Source: a virus
Virus record (IMG/VR): IMGVR_UViG_3300046804_003518
Span: 124,001-188,000 of that record
Length of the DNA: 64,000 nucleotides
Reading direction: 5' to 3' (one strand)
Under the pieces are notes generated by a model. That model had not been told where the DNA came from. It did no database searches and was given only the letters and a program-made list of their open reading frames with translations. The translations under genes were made by a program, and so were the position numbers. Every line of letters begins with the position of its first letter. Within the stretch, counting starts at the first letter, position 1. Below are positions 9,067 to 18,228 of the stretch, piece by piece.

Positions 9067-10227
9067 ATGAGTATTGAAAATTTTTGTAAAAGGATTGGCG
9101 TAGCACCAGATCCTAAGTTTGGTACAGAGACACTAAAAGCCGCAATGGCTTATTATAAGATGACGCCTGAAAGGGCCGCTCATTTCTTTGCCCAAACAAA
9201 TCACGAGTCTGGTGGGTTTGCCAAGTTTACAGAAAACTTAAACTATGGTGCAAAAGGCCTACGCGGTATCTTTGGTAAGTATTTTCCAACAGACGCTATG
9301 GCTGTTGCATATGAGAGAAAGCCAGAAAAGATTGCTAACAAAGTCTATGCAAGCAGAATGGGCAATGGCCCAGAATCTTCTGGTGATGGTTGGAAGTATA
9401 GAGGCCGCGGTGCCCTCCAGCTAACCGGTAAGGACAACTACCAAGCTCTAGCAACATATCTTGGCAAGCCAGAGATTATGTCAAACCCTGACTTAGTTGC
9501 TACAGATTACATCTTTGAATCAGCTATTTGGTTCTTTGATAAGAATAAGCTATGGGCAATTTGCGATCAAGGTGTTACAGATGCTACTATTCTTTCTATC
9601 ACAAAGAAGATTAACGGTGGTACCCACGGTCTAGATGATAGATCAACAAAGACAAAGAAGTACTATAATCTTCTCAAGGGTACTTCTGTTGCTGTAACTC
9701 TAGCAGCAGCTCCAGCACCAGCTCCTAAGCCAGTATCAACTGGTGTAATTAAGCCTGGTAATCTATCAGAACATTTCTCTCTAAAGGAAATGACAAGATC
9801 AGAGACAGCCACAAGAAAGGGTATTGATAATACCCCAAACCCAGAACATCTCCATAACCTAACCCTAGTATGTAAGAACATTCTAGAGCCTGTTAGAAAT
9901 CATTTTGGTAAGCCAGTGCAAATTAATTCTGCATATAGAGGTCCAAAACTAAATGCAGCTGTAGGCGGATCATCCAAGTCGCAACATTGCAATGGCGAGG
10001 CTGTAGACTTTGAGATTGATGGATTACCAAACCCAGAATTAGCAAAATGGGTTACAGAGAATTGTGATTTTGACCAGGTCATCTTAGAATTTTATGACCC
10101 TAAAGAAGGTCCTAACAGCGGCTGGGTCCATGCTAGCTATTCATCCACTGGCAAGCAAAGAAGACAAATCCTTACTGCAGTGATGGAGAAAGGAAAAACA
10201 GTTTACAAGCCAGGGTTTGTAATTTAA
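9067..10227 (+). CDS. Endolysin, GH19 muramidase/chitinase-like plus M15 peptidase
   Basis: 386 residues. Residues about 1-200 are a GH19-type glycosidase: NHESGGF with Glu47, and WKYRGRGALQLTGKDNY. An Ala/Pro linker (about 210-225) leads to a C-terminal peptidase M15 domain (about 232-386) with SQHCNGEAVDFEI (SxHxxGxAxD) and GWVHASY supplying the zinc ligands and catalytic residues. The enzyme would cut both glycan strands and stem-peptide cross-links. The Rbs TGAGGTAGAAA is strong. Two lytic domains in one protein is known in phages but not the commonest layout. Confidence 0.85.
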   Translation: MSIENFCKRIGVAPDPKFGTETLKAAMAYYKMTPERAAHFFAQTNHESGGFAKFTENLNYGAKGLRGIFGKYFPTDAMAVAYERKPEKIANKVYASRMGNGPESSGDGWKYRGRGALQLTGKDNYQALATYLGKPEIMSNPDLVATDYIFESAIWFFDKNKLWAICDQGVTDATILSITKKINGGTHGLDDRSTKTKKYYNLLKGTSVAVTLAAAPAPAPKPVSTGVIKPGNLSEHFSLKEMTRSETATRKGIDNTPNPEHLHNLTLVCKNILEPVRNHFGKPVQINSAYRGPKLNAAVGGSSKSQHCNGEAVDFEIDGLPNPELAKWVTENCDFDQVILEFYDPKEGPNSGWVHASYSSTGKQRRQILTAVMEKGKTVYKPGFVI

Positions 10228-10231
10228 GGAT

Positions 10232-10239
10232 TATAAATA
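10232..10239 (+). promoter_or_regulatory. T4-type late promoter TATAAATA
   Basis: Exact octamer just after the endolysin stop, 82 bases before the next start. The leader between contains a small inverted repeat (TGTTAAACATAACA) and an AGGAG site. Confidence 0.7.
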
Positions 10240-10321
10240 AAAGTATAATTTATTTGCGTTACTTGCTGAAACTAAATTATGTTTTTGGTAATGTTAAACA
10301 TAACAGCTTTCAGGAGTAAAC

Positions 10322-11692
10322 ATGAAGAAGGTACTATTTGCGCTACTGTTAGCAGTAAGCGCTGTTCAAGCGTATGGCCAAACTACGACCACAACTACAT
10401 CTACTGTTAACACCACTTCAGATGTAAATACGACGTCAAATTCTACATCGACTTCTACGTCGACCAATACCAACACGAATGTTAACACAAATAATAACAT
10501 TCAGTCAGGTACAGCTACCAATATTAATCAGAACACGAATACCTCTACTTCAACTTCTGATAATACAAATACAAACATAAACACAAATACGTCGACTTCT
10601 ACTTCGACAAATGTGAATACTAATGTTAATACCAACAATAATATTAACAGTGGTACAGTAAATTACAACAATAATAACACCTCTACCAGCACTGCAACTA
10701 ACAACAACAATAATAATTCGGTTGTTAATAGCACCAATCTAAACACGAATGTTAACACAAATAATAACATTCAATCTGGTACAGTGACAAATAATAACAA
10801 CAATACAAATAACACAACCAGTGTGAATACAAACAATAACAATAACAACACTGTTTCTGTTAATACAAATAACAATAACAATGTTAGCACATCCACAAGT
10901 ACTAATACTAACTTTAACAATAACAACACTACTTCAACCAACACAAACAATAACAACAATAACATGTCGGGTGAAGTGACCTATAATAACAATAACAAAA
11001 ATGATACAAACATTAATTCAACCAATGTTAATACCAACAATAACAACTCAGTGTCTGTAAACACAAATAACAACAATAACATATCTACAAGCACTAATGT
11101 TAATAAAAACGATAGCACTAGCGTAAATACAAACAATAACAATAATGTAAGCGTAAGCACATCAACAGCTGTAAACAAAAACGAGAATGTAAACAAGTCA
11201 GAAAGCACAAGCCAAAGTAACGTAAAGACTGAGAACACAAATACAAATATTAACCGTAACGAAAACTACACAAAGGTGGAACAGGATATCAAGTCACCAC
11301 CTGCTAGTGCTATCGCTCCTATGATTTCAACATACTCTCAAGATGTTTGTGTATCAGGTGTTTCTGGTGCTGTTCAAACTCAGGTCATTGGTCTATCAGC
11401 TGGTAAAGCAGTTCGCGATATGAACTGCGAGCGCCTCAAGCTATCCAAGACTCTATACGACATGGGTATGAAGGTTGCTGCTGTATCAATGATGTGTCAA
11501 GACGAGCGCGTCTTTAAGGCTATGGAAATGGCAGGCACACCTTGCCCATATATGGGTAAGATTGGTAAAGATGCAACTGATCAATGGTCACAAAATAAGC
11601 AAGAGCGCCCAGACCACAAGAAGAAGTGGTGGGAAGTTTGGAAGAAACAAACAACTGAAGACCTACCTGCTGCAAAACCAGCTGGTGAATAA
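10322..11692 (+). CDS. Secreted Asn/Thr/Ser-rich low-complexity protein
   Basis: 456 residues. Signal peptide MKKVLFALLLAVSAVQAYG. Residues about 20-315 consist almost wholly of Asn, Thr and Ser with Val/Ile, in short units such as NTNVNTNNNI and STSTNTN repeated with variation. Residues about 325-456 form a distinct domain with four or five Cys and a Trp-rich, basic end (KKKWWEVWKK). The alternating pattern could form a beta-helix or amyloid-like fibre at the cell surface; this is inference. The DNA is correspondingly AAC/AAT/ACA-rich. It follows a late promoter and is translationally coupled (TAATG) to the next secreted protein. Confidence 0.8.
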   Translation: MKKVLFALLLAVSAVQAYGQTTTTTTSTVNTTSDVNTTSNSTSTSTSTNTNTNVNTNNNIQSGTATNINQNTNTSTSTSDNTNTNINTNTSTSTSTNVNTNVNTNNNINSGTVNYNNNNTSTSTATNNNNNNSVVNSTNLNTNVNTNNNIQSGTVTNNNNNTNNTTSVNTNNNNNNTVSVNTNNNNNVSTSTSTNTNFNNNNTTSTNTNNNNNNMSGEVTYNNNNKNDTNINSTNVNTNNNNSVSVNTNNNNNISTSTNVNKNDSTSVNTNNNNNVSVSTSTAVNKNENVNKSESTSQSNVKTENTNTNINRNENYTKVEQDIKSPPASAIAPMISTYSQDVCVSGVSGAVQTQVIGLSAGKAVRDMNCERLKLSKTLYDMGMKVAAVSMMCQDERVFKAMEMAGTPCPYMGKIGKDATDQWSQNKQERPDHKKKWWEVWKKQTTEDLPAAKPAGE

Positions 11693-14103
11693 TGAAGCGC
11701 CTACTTGCTTTATTACTGTTACTGTCAAGCCCTGCGCTCTATGCGCAGCAGCTAGATTGGACCAATGCTGTTAATGTTCCAAACATTGTTGTAAATCCAA
11801 CAATGGATAATTGTGCTGCTGGTCAACCAACATGCGGTGCCTGGAAAGAAGCGGGGTTTCCTCTTGGTGACTGGGTCCCATCGGGTGGTGGAAAATTATA
11901 CACGTTCAGTTATCTTCAAGGCACATTGTATCAAGATATTGATCTTTCCCAATACGAAACAAACCTATTTAATTTTACATTCTCATTTGATTTGAATAAT
12001 TCTTGTCGTAATTTTATTGGTGGATCTTGCTCTAGTATTAATGGTCCTATTGATCCATTTTCTGTAACTCTAAAGTTCTATGATACAAGTGGATTAAATA
12101 ATTCCTTTACATTTTTAAGTGGTACACCGTCTACCGCAAATATTGGTTGTGTTGGTGGTGTTGAAATCCTTGGTTTATGTTTACTTGGACAAGAAGCGCA
12201 AAGTGCCTGGCAAAGTTTTGGTTGGTATAGTCATGTTCAATCAAATAGTTTATTCACGAGCGCAAGATTAGAATTTACTGGCAGAGATGCTGGCTTCTGG
12301 GCTGGATTGTATGGTCCAAGTATTGATAATCCAATGCTACAAATCAATTATATGCCACCTCCATTACCAACCTCTGGTGGTCTTGCTGGTATGAATGTCA
12401 GTGCTCCTGGTAGTGATTACATTTTCATCTATAAGGGAAATGATCCTATATTGTTTAGCCAGCTTGCTATAAAGGGTGAAGATCTTGTTGGTTGGACTGC
12501 AGTGAGTTCTAGTGGCGAAGCATTAAAAATTACTTCTATTGAAAGACCAGATTCAGATTATCTATTCCTTTATACAGAGGGCATTCCAACTTCTGGAAGA
12601 TATTATAGTTTTCAGGAAGCAGCACCAATCACTACTGTTGACTGTGCTCTTTCTCCATATGACCCATCGTGTGTTATCGATACTCTAGGTATTGATGATG
12701 GTACTATTGATTACACAGACCCACAGCAAGTTTTAGCAGCATCAGAAACCACATCTGAGATGACCACTGGTTCTGACGATGGATCCGACGATGGTTCATC
12801 AGATGGTACTGAAGTTGTTGCTGAAGAAGAAGAAACTGTAGTTGCTGATAATACGGCAACTGAGGATACAACCTCTGATGATTCAACAGATGAAGAACAA
12901 AGTGATGAAGAAGAAAAGGTTGTAGTAGCAGAAACAGCTACAACTACGACCACTCTTGAGTCAACAGCTGTGGCAGCATACCGTGAATTAAGCGACGAAG
13001 AAAAAGCAGCTATTCTAGCTGACGCAATATCTAAAAATGTTCTAGAGGGTGCTTTGTCAATTGCAGCAGAAGCAACAAGTGCAGCATCAAATGCGGGTGG
13101 CAGTGTAGCAACAACTTCAGATACTACATCTACTAGAACAACCACTAATACATCTACGTCCGACATTATAGCAATTGCTCAAGACAATTCACAAGGACCA
13201 ACAAATAATGAAGAAGCAAAACAGGAAGGGTCTGATTCTTCATCAAATGGTTTAGATGTCCTTGAAACAGGGCGCCAGATAGGTATTAATGCTTTAACTA
13301 CAATACTTGCCGATAGTGCAACATCTGCAAGCGATTCAATGACTCAGGCAGAATCAATTGCAGCAACCTCATCCGAATCTTCATTCGTATCTAATGATGT
13401 CACCCAGTTAAGAACAGATACTGTTATTGCAGATATTAATATTGAAGTTGATACATCAATAGTAAATATTGATACATCAGGTGCAATAGAAGATACAACT
13501 GCTGCAGTAACTCTTGCTGCTACAAATAACACTGTTGAGGATTCCACTCAAGCTGATACATTTGCAGATATTATGCAACTTGATATTAAGCCAGATACAG
13601 GTGAAGTTAAGGATAAGGACCTAGAGTTTGTACAACAAATTGTTGCTGCATCACAAGAACAAAAACAAGATGAAGTAAATAATACTGGCTTCTCAGAAGA
13701 TGAGAAAGTTACTATTAATTTTGACCCAGCTCTGGCTAATGCATTTAACGTTGCACCAAATATTACTAACCTAGAAGTAGCTGGTGTATTAAATAATAAG
13801 CAGGAAGAAAAGTCGGATGCTGAAAAGGCAGCAGATAAAGTCGTAGCGGCAAACAAAGAACAACAAGAAGAAATCAACAAAAATTATATGGATGCAGATC
13901 AATCAGGCATCGTAGCTGCAATTGGTGCAGATACAGATGTTACATCATACCGTACTGCAATGATACGTGACAACAACGTTTGGTATAAGCCAGAAGATAT
14001 TTACAAGAATGTTATCTATAAAGATAATGTTCGTGGAGCATACTTCTTAGAAAAAGGAAACACAGACACTTATAAAAAGATGGTCGAGGAGCAATACAAA
14101 TGA
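11692..14103 (+). CDS. Large secreted protein of unknown function
   Basis: 803 residues with a signal peptide (MKRLLALLLLLSSPALYAQ). Residues about 20-220 have Cys pairs and a beta-rich, jelly-roll-like pattern. Residues about 350-420 are Asp/Glu/Ser/Thr-rich. The remainder is Ala/Thr/Asp-rich and helical or disordered. It begins at a TAATG overlap with the Asn-rich gene and ends in ATGA overlap with the coiled-coil membrane protein, so the three are likely made together. It could be a virion fibre or a surface protein of the infected cell. Confidence 0.65.
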   Translation: MKRLLALLLLLSSPALYAQQLDWTNAVNVPNIVVNPTMDNCAAGQPTCGAWKEAGFPLGDWVPSGGGKLYTFSYLQGTLYQDIDLSQYETNLFNFTFSFDLNNSCRNFIGGSCSSINGPIDPFSVTLKFYDTSGLNNSFTFLSGTPSTANIGCVGGVEILGLCLLGQEAQSAWQSFGWYSHVQSNSLFTSARLEFTGRDAGFWAGLYGPSIDNPMLQINYMPPPLPTSGGLAGMNVSAPGSDYIFIYKGNDPILFSQLAIKGEDLVGWTAVSSSGEALKITSIERPDSDYLFLYTEGIPTSGRYYSFQEAAPITTVDCALSPYDPSCVIDTLGIDDGTIDYTDPQQVLAASETTSEMTTGSDDGSDDGSSDGTEVVAEEEETVVADNTATEDTTSDDSTDEEQSDEEEKVVVAETATTTTTLESTAVAAYRELSDEEKAAILADAISKNVLEGALSIAAEATSAASNAGGSVATTSDTTSTRTTTNTSTSDIIAIAQDNSQGPTNNEEAKQEGSDSSSNGLDVLETGRQIGINALTTILADSATSASDSMTQAESIAATSSESSFVSNDVTQLRTDTVIADINIEVDTSIVNIDTSGAIEDTTAAVTLAATNNTVEDSTQADTFADIMQLDIKPDTGEVKDKDLEFVQQIVAASQEQKQDEVNNTGFSEDEKVTINFDPALANAFNVAPNITNLEVAGVLNNKQEEKSDAEKAADKVVAANKEQQEEINKNYMDADQSGIVAAIGADTDVTSYRTAMIRDNNVWYKPEDIYKNVIYKDNVRGAYFLEKGNTDTYKKMVEEQYK

Positions 14104-14654
14104 GTACAGATGTAGATAAGAAAGTAGAAGATTTAGAAGCTGCTAAAGAGCAGTATATGAGCGAGAATACTGTTATTAGTATTGGTGGTTATAGCTTTAC
14201 ACCAGCCAAACTAATGATTGCTGCTGGTATTGTTTCTTCAATATTGGGTGGTCTTTATGGTGCATTTGAAATCTATAAAGATTATATGGATATGAAAAAG
14301 CAAATCCAAGAATATGTTGCACCAGATTTATCAGCAATTAATGAACGCATTAGCAAGATTGAAGAACGTATGGAAAAGGTTCAGGCTCTAGCTGGCGAAT
14401 CTAATGATATGATCCGTGATGTTAGATCGGATCTGAAGGGCGACATTGATGCACTACAGGGCGATGTTGATGCCGGGGAAAAGCGTAACCGTGAGCTAGA
14501 TAAGGATGTGCGTGGATTTGTTAATGTTACAGACCGCGATATGTCAGCAAGACTACGTCAGATTGAACGTGAAACTGACCAAAAGTTAAAAGAGCTAGAA
14601 AAGAAGGTTGACGAGAAGATTCAGAAGGCTTGGGAAAATCCGTTGGCTAAATAA
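14100..14654 (+). CDS. Membrane-anchored coiled-coil protein
   Basis: 184 residues: a short N-terminal part, one hydrophobic segment (about 37-60, AKLMIAAGIVSSILGGLYGAF by composition) and a long charged coiled coil to the end. No enzyme motif. It is coupled to the preceding secreted protein by ATGA. It may tether or organise the secreted pair at the membrane. Confidence 0.6.
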   Translation: MSTDVDKKVEDLEAAKEQYMSENTVISIGGYSFTPAKLMIAAGIVSSILGGLYGAFEIYKDYMDMKKQIQEYVAPDLSAINERISKIEERMEKVQALAGESNDMIRDVRSDLKGDIDALQGDVDAGEKRNRELDKDVRGFVNVTDRDMSARLRQIERETDQKLKELEKKVDEKIQKAWENPLAK

Positions 14655-14830
14655 TGATGGAGACGTTAGTTTTACCGCTTTCTGATAAGCGATTTGTTGT
14701 TTCTAATAAGAATAAAATCATATTGGTAACTTACAATCGTCGCAGCGCAGAAATGTTGAACAATTTAATAACTAAAAATGACTATCCAGGATCATATGTT
14801 CTTGCAGTCGAAAAACCATCGAAGATGTGA
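14654..14830 (+). CDS. Small hypothetical protein
   Basis: 58 residues (MMETLVLPLSDKRFVV...), starting in TAATG overlap with the preceding stop. Soluble and mixed alpha/beta in character, with no known motif. Its tight overlap and full-length open frame support translation. Confidence 0.5.
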   Translation: MMETLVLPLSDKRFVVSNKNKIILVTYNRRSAEMLNNLITKNDYPGSYVLAVEKPSKM

Positions 14831-14953
14831 CCGTTGTCTTTTAGTTAGGAAATCAAGTAAAATAACAGATGGAATTTATTATACCTTTCTGATAGTGTTG
14901 CCGGCGTTTGTTATTATTCATACTATTATAATAAGTCTATAAGGAGACGAAGT

Positions 14954-15178
14954 ATGGGTATCCTAGCAAACTTAAAGTCAATGGTAGCAGATGGTGTAGA
15001 TGGATCAATCTCATCAAAGAGAGTAATTACATGCATGGCAACATTCCTAGTAGCTCTAGCATTCGTGCTAAATCTATTTTGGGATCTAGATGTTGATCAA
15101 AACATGTATGACTCAATGATGATGATTGTAATAGCAGGTCTTGGTACAACTGTAGCAGAAAAGTTTGCCAAGAAATAA
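14954..15178 (+). CDS. Small membrane protein, holin-like
   Basis: 74 residues with two hydrophobic segments (about 24-44 and 54-68) and a Lys-rich end (AEKFAKK). It has an AAGGAG site. The region 14831-14953 before it holds a possible weak promoter (TTGCCG, 17 bases, TACTAT). Size and neighbours (spanins, lipoprotein) make it a second holin candidate. Confidence 0.5.
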   Translation: MGILANLKSMVADGVDGSISSKRVITCMATFLVALAFVLNLFWDLDVDQNMYDSMMMIVIAGLGTTVAEKFAKK

Positions 15179-15202
15179 TTTTCAACTAACGGAGTATATT
15201 AA

Positions 15203-15385
15203 ATGAAGAAGTTTATTGCATTATCTGTTCTAGCCCTAGCCCTAACTGGTTGCGCCGCCAAGGAAGAGGCAGCACCAGCCGCCGAAGCAGCCCCAGCCGC
15301 TGAGGCTCCAGCTGCCGAAGCAGCCCCAGCAGCAGATGCAGCTGCTCCAGCCGAGGCACCAGCCGAAGCACCAGCAGCACAGTAA
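15203..15385 (+). CDS. Small Ala/Pro/Glu-repeat lipoprotein
   Basis: 60 residues. Signal peptide with lipobox LTGC, lipidated at about Cys18. The mature part is made almost only of EAAPAAEAP-type repeats. It probably sits in the outer membrane as a short flexible spike. A strong terminator follows directly. Confidence 0.65.
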   Translation: MKKFIALSVLALALTGCAAKEEAAPAAEAAPAAEAPAAEAAPAADAAAPAEAPAEAPAAQ

Positions 15386-15398
15386 TAAAACTGTGAAT

Positions 15399-15428
15399 GG
15401 GGCGAGGGTAACCTCGCCCCAACTTTTT
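15399..15428 (+). terminator. Intrinsic terminator
   Basis: A 9-bp perfect stem (GGGGCGAGG / CCTCGCCCC) with a GTAA (GNRA) loop followed by AACTTTTT. It separates the lipoprotein from the thermonuclease gene. Confidence 0.85.
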
Positions 15429-15438
15429 GAGGTGACCT

Positions 15439-15855
15439 ATGAAAAAGATTTTATTTCTCTTAGCAGTAATCCCAACAACAGCTCTAGCCAATCCATATGA
15501 TTGGAAAGTAACAAGAGTCCTTGATGGGGATACAGTAGAATTTGAAGCCAAGTTCCTTCCAGCTGAACTTGGTGATAAGTTAAAGATCAGAGTACTTGGT
15601 GTTGATACACCAGAGAAGGCTCCAAGAGCCAAGTGTGATAAAGAAGCAGCAGCAGGATTAGCTGCAACAGAATTTACAAAGAAAGCTGTCAACGAAGCCA
15701 AAAAAGTTCAGATTGAAATTAAAGAATGGGATAAGTTTGGTGGCCGAGTTTTAGGTGATGTAATCATTGATGGCAAAAAGCTAAGTGAAGAATTAATCAA
15801 AAAGAACTTGGCAAGACCATACTTTGGGGAAGCTAAGAAATCGTGGTGTGAATGA
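15439..15855 (+). CDS. Secreted thermonuclease-like protein (SNase family)
   Basis: 138 residues. Signal peptide MKKILFLLAVIPTTALA. The mature domain has the staphylococcal nuclease pattern: DWKVTRVLDGDTVEF, KIRVLGVDTPEK and a later EWDKFGGRVLGDV. It would cut nucleic acid in the periplasm or outside the cell. It has a strong GAGGTGA site after the terminator. Possible roles are destroying competing DNA at the envelope (superinfection exclusion) or host debris use; both are inference. Confidence 0.8.
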   Translation: MKKILFLLAVIPTTALANPYDWKVTRVLDGDTVEFEAKFLPAELGDKLKIRVLGVDTPEKAPRAKCDKEAAAGLAATEFTKKAVNEAKKVQIEIKEWDKFGGRVLGDVIIDGKKLSEELIKKNLARPYFGEAKKSWCE

Positions 15856-15863
15856 GGTAACTT

Positions 15864-16421
15864 ATGTTAAGTATTATACCATTGCCATATAGAATTTTAT
15901 TGTTTGCTATGATTGTTGGCGGCGCATTTGCTGCTGGCTTCAAGAAGGGTGGTGAGCATGGGGAACAAGAACTTGCTCGAGCATCAACAGAGGCTGAAAA
16001 TCTTCGCCACCAATTAGAACTAGAACAACAGAGAATTCGAGAAGTAGTCAAGGTAGAATACGTTGACAGAATTACTAAGATTAAAGAAAAAGAAACTAAG
16101 ATTGTTGAAGCAGCGGCTCAAACAGTTCCTGGACAGTATGATATGTCTAACGGTTGGGTACACGCACACAACGCTGCAGCTTCTCCTAAGATTGATCTCG
16201 ATTTAAACCTAGCCGCAGATGGTACGAGCTCATTTGTTAAAGATAATGTTGCATTGCAAACAGTCGTAGAGAATTACTCAATCTGTTTACAAAATGCTCA
16301 GCAGCTAACTTCTCTTCAAAAGTATTTGATTGAAGTTAATAAAAAGATTGATGAAGAAAACAAGAATCGTGGTATTGATATTAAACTACCTGACTTGCCT
16401 TGGAAAAAGAAAGAGGGCTAA
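15864..16421 (+). CDS. Inner-membrane spanin-like protein (Rz type)
   Basis: 185 residues: one N-terminal membrane segment (about 5-25), then a long charged coiled coil (about 33-75) and a second helical part. A lipoprotein gene of Rz1 character follows two bases later. This order and architecture fit an i-spanin that joins inner and outer membranes at lysis. Sequence identity to known Rz is not evident, so the call rests on architecture. Confidence 0.6.
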   Translation: MLSIIPLPYRILLFAMIVGGAFAAGFKKGGEHGEQELARASTEAENLRHQLELEQQRIREVVKVEYVDRITKIKEKETKIVEAAAQTVPGQYDMSNGWVHAHNAAASPKIDLDLNLAADGTSSFVKDNVALQTVVENYSICLQNAQQLTSLQKYLIEVNKKIDEENKNRGIDIKLPDLPWKKKEG

Positions 16422-16423
16422 TT

Positions 16424-16651
16424 ATGAAACACCTTCTAGTAATTGTTATTGCTCTAATGCTTGGTGGCTGCGGTAAAGGTCTAACAAGATTAATGCCTAA
16501 GGTAGAAAAGATTAGTTTACCAGAAGAGTTAATGAAACCACCTCAGGATTTGAAAATAATTGTCAAGCCTGATCCGCCTCCTATTAATGATGATAAGAAT
16601 GCAAGCAACCCACAAGCGGAGATAGCAAGAGATGTCATCACACCTAAATGA
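16424..16651 (+). CDS. Outer-membrane lipoprotein, o-spanin candidate (Rz1-like)
   Basis: 75 residues starting MKHLLVIVIALMLGGCG; an earlier in-frame start at 16400 would spoil the signal peptide. The lipobox is LGGC. The short mature part is Pro-rich (KPDPPPINDD), as in Rz1. Directly behind the coiled-coil membrane protein, it makes a plausible spanin pair. Confidence 0.65.
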   Translation: MKHLLVIVIALMLGGCGKGLTRLMPKVEKISLPEELMKPPQDLKIIVKPDPPPINDDKNASNPQAEIARDVITPK

Positions 16652-16922
16652 AACCGGAATGGGATACTTTAGCCACCTAGCAAGAGCTTGGAAGTGGGCG
16701 TTTATGCTTATAGTCCACGGATTGTTTCCAAATATTTGGAAGACAAAGGTAAGCGATCAAATATGTGTCAACAGAGAAGTTGATAGTGCCACTCGCAGGT
16801 ATCTTTTAAAAACAATGTGGAATATTAAAGAGAGAGATCCCGACAATAAGCCAAGTGTATTTTCAAGATTAACAGATAGTGAGGTTGTCGCAAGACGTCT
16901 ATATTATAGTTCTGATAAATAA
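16632..16922 (+). CDS. DUF6356-like small membrane protein
   Basis: 96 residues. The pattern HLNETGMGYFSHLARAWKWA followed by a hydrophobic stretch and HGLFP matches a small membrane family (DUF6356) seen in bacteria and phages. It overlaps the lipoprotein gene by 20 bases. Function unknown. Confidence 0.55.
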   Translation: MSSHLNETGMGYFSHLARAWKWAFMLIVHGLFPNIWKTKVSDQICVNREVDSATRRYLLKTMWNIKERDPDNKPSVFSRLTDSEVVARRLYYSSDK

Positions 16923-16949
16923 CCTTGCATTAACTGTTAGGAGACTTTC

Positions 16950-17294
16950 ATGGTTGATTTTGAGGCTCGACTTTCCAGAATAGAAACAGATGTGGCAGCC
17001 ATGAAAGAGAAGGTTAGCTTCTTCTCTGTCATCTACGAAAAATTTGATAGAACCCTAGACAAACTTGACGAACGTCAGGTTGAAGACCGTAAAGAAATTA
17101 ATTTAATGATGGACCAGCTTCAATCCACTATCATGCAAGAGATTAAAGCACTCAGAGATGATATGGCCAAGCAGCATATTGTCGAAAGACAAAAAATTGA
17201 GGACTTAAATAAATGGCGTTGGATCGTAGTTGGAGCCGCAGCGCTCGTCGCCTGGGTAGTATCGACGTTTTCCAAAACTATGTTTGGAAAGTGA
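16950..17294 (+). CDS. Coiled-coil protein with C-terminal membrane anchor
   Basis: 114 residues: a long coiled coil (about 1-88) and a C-terminal hydrophobic segment (about 91-108). TTAGGAG site. It is coupled to the next gene through a GTGA overlap. Such tail-anchored coiled coils are common in phage envelope gene groups; the function is unknown. Confidence 0.55.
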   Translation: MVDFEARLSRIETDVAAMKEKVSFFSVIYEKFDRTLDKLDERQVEDRKEINLMMDQLQSTIMQEIKALRDDMAKQHIVERQKIEDLNKWRWIVVGAAALVAWVVSTFSKTMFGK

Positions 17295-17479
17295 GACCAG
17301 TTGAATCAACCAGTGATGCCAGTTGGCAAGTATATCAGGATGACATAAAAAGAAGATTACAGCAGACTAGGAATAACAATGTTCCTGATAATAGTTTGTT
17401 GGCCACATCCCCAGAAGAAATCAAACGTCAGATTGAACAATTTAGAGAACAACAGGAACGAATCCATATAGTTGTATAA
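17291..17479 (+). CDS. Small hypothetical protein
   Basis: 62 residues if translated from GTG at 17291, which overlaps the preceding stop (GTGA) and has GGAAA upstream. An ATG at 17213 in the same frame would give 88 residues, but with an 82-base overlap of the membrane segment in another frame. Charged, Gln/Arg-rich, with no recognised motif. Confidence 0.45.
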   Translation: MRPVESTSDASWQVYQDDIKRRLQQTRNNNVPDNSLLATSPEEIKRQIEQFREQQERIHIVV

Positions 17480-17487
17480 GTTATATT

Positions 17488-18228
17488 ATGGATGAACAAT
17501 ATATTAATAAGTATGATCAATTTAGTTTTAGTAATGAAGTTATATTCATGAATGATGGATATGTTCAGCTAGATCAAAAATTCTTACCAATAAACATCAC
17601 CCCCTTTAAGCTAAATTCCAAAAACAAACTTTTTGCATATCAAGCTCACCTATATTATAAAGCCCTAAAAGAAGGTGACTGCTTCACAGGAACATATCTA
17701 GATCTCAGTTGTGGCCGTGGTGGCGGTGTGGATCTAGCAAGAGATAATTTTTCTTTCAGTAGAGTTATTGGTGTTGACCCAAATCAAAAACAAATAGAGT
17801 TTTGTAAGAGCTGGTGTAGGGATATTGAGTTCTATGTTGGTAGTGCAATAGATATACCAATTGAAGATAACAGTATTAATGTTATTACATCTATTGAAGC
17901 CAGTGGATACTATGTTCCTCGAGAAACCTTTTTAAAGGAATGTTGTAGAATTCTAAAGGTAGGAGGCAAACTGATAGTTGCGGGACGAAAGAGTCCCTCA
18001 GAAAAGGTCAAGGTCCCCGAATCAATTAATAGCATGATGAAACTTACAAAGATTGTTGACATTACAAATAATGTAAATATATCATGTGCAATCCTCAAAT
18101 ATGCTTTACCCTTAAATTTAAAGGATAGTGATTCAAAGCTTCAGACAAAGTCAGTGTTATTTAACGATGAAAGAAAGTATATTAGTGGTCAAGAAAAGTA
18201 TTTAATATCTGTATACGAAAGGTTATGA
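17488..18228 (+). CDS. SAM-dependent methyltransferase
   Basis: 246 residues. A class I methyltransferase core at about 70-175: YLDLSCGRGGGVDLA (motif I), GVDPNQKQIEFC (motif II), then IPIEDNSINVITSIEA and a PGG-like KVGGKLIVAGRK. This is the Methyltransf_11 pattern of small-molecule enzymes. The substrate is unknown. It overlaps the next small gene by 4 bases. Confidence 0.8.
   Translation: MDEQYINKYDQFSFSNEVIFMNDGYVQLDQKFLPINITPFKLNSKNKLFAYQAHLYYKALKEGDCFTGTYLDLSCGRGGGVDLARDNFSFSRVIGVDPNQKQIEFCKSWCRDIEFYVGSAIDIPIEDNSINVITSIEASGYYVPRETFLKECCRILKVGGKLIVAGRKSPSEKVKVPESINSMMKLTKIVDITNNVNISCAILKYALPLNLKDSDSKLQTKSVLFNDERKYISGQEKYLISVYERL

Noticed and set aside
10434-11230. Possible CRISPR or DNA repeat array in the AAC/AAT-rich gene
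   Set aside because: The repeats are short, degenerate and in frame with a signal-peptide protein; there are no constant repeats with unique spacers.
10771-11238. Reverse-strand hydrophobic Leu/Val-rich open frames
   Set aside because: They are antisense of Asn/Thr codons (AAC, AAT, ACA read as GTT, ATT, TGT). No start signals.
12711-13166. Long reverse-strand open frame of 151 codons
   Set aside because: It is the mirror of the Asp/Glu/Ser/Thr-rich part of the secreted protein at 11692. Low-complexity codons avoid stops on the other strand; there is no ribosome site or promoter.
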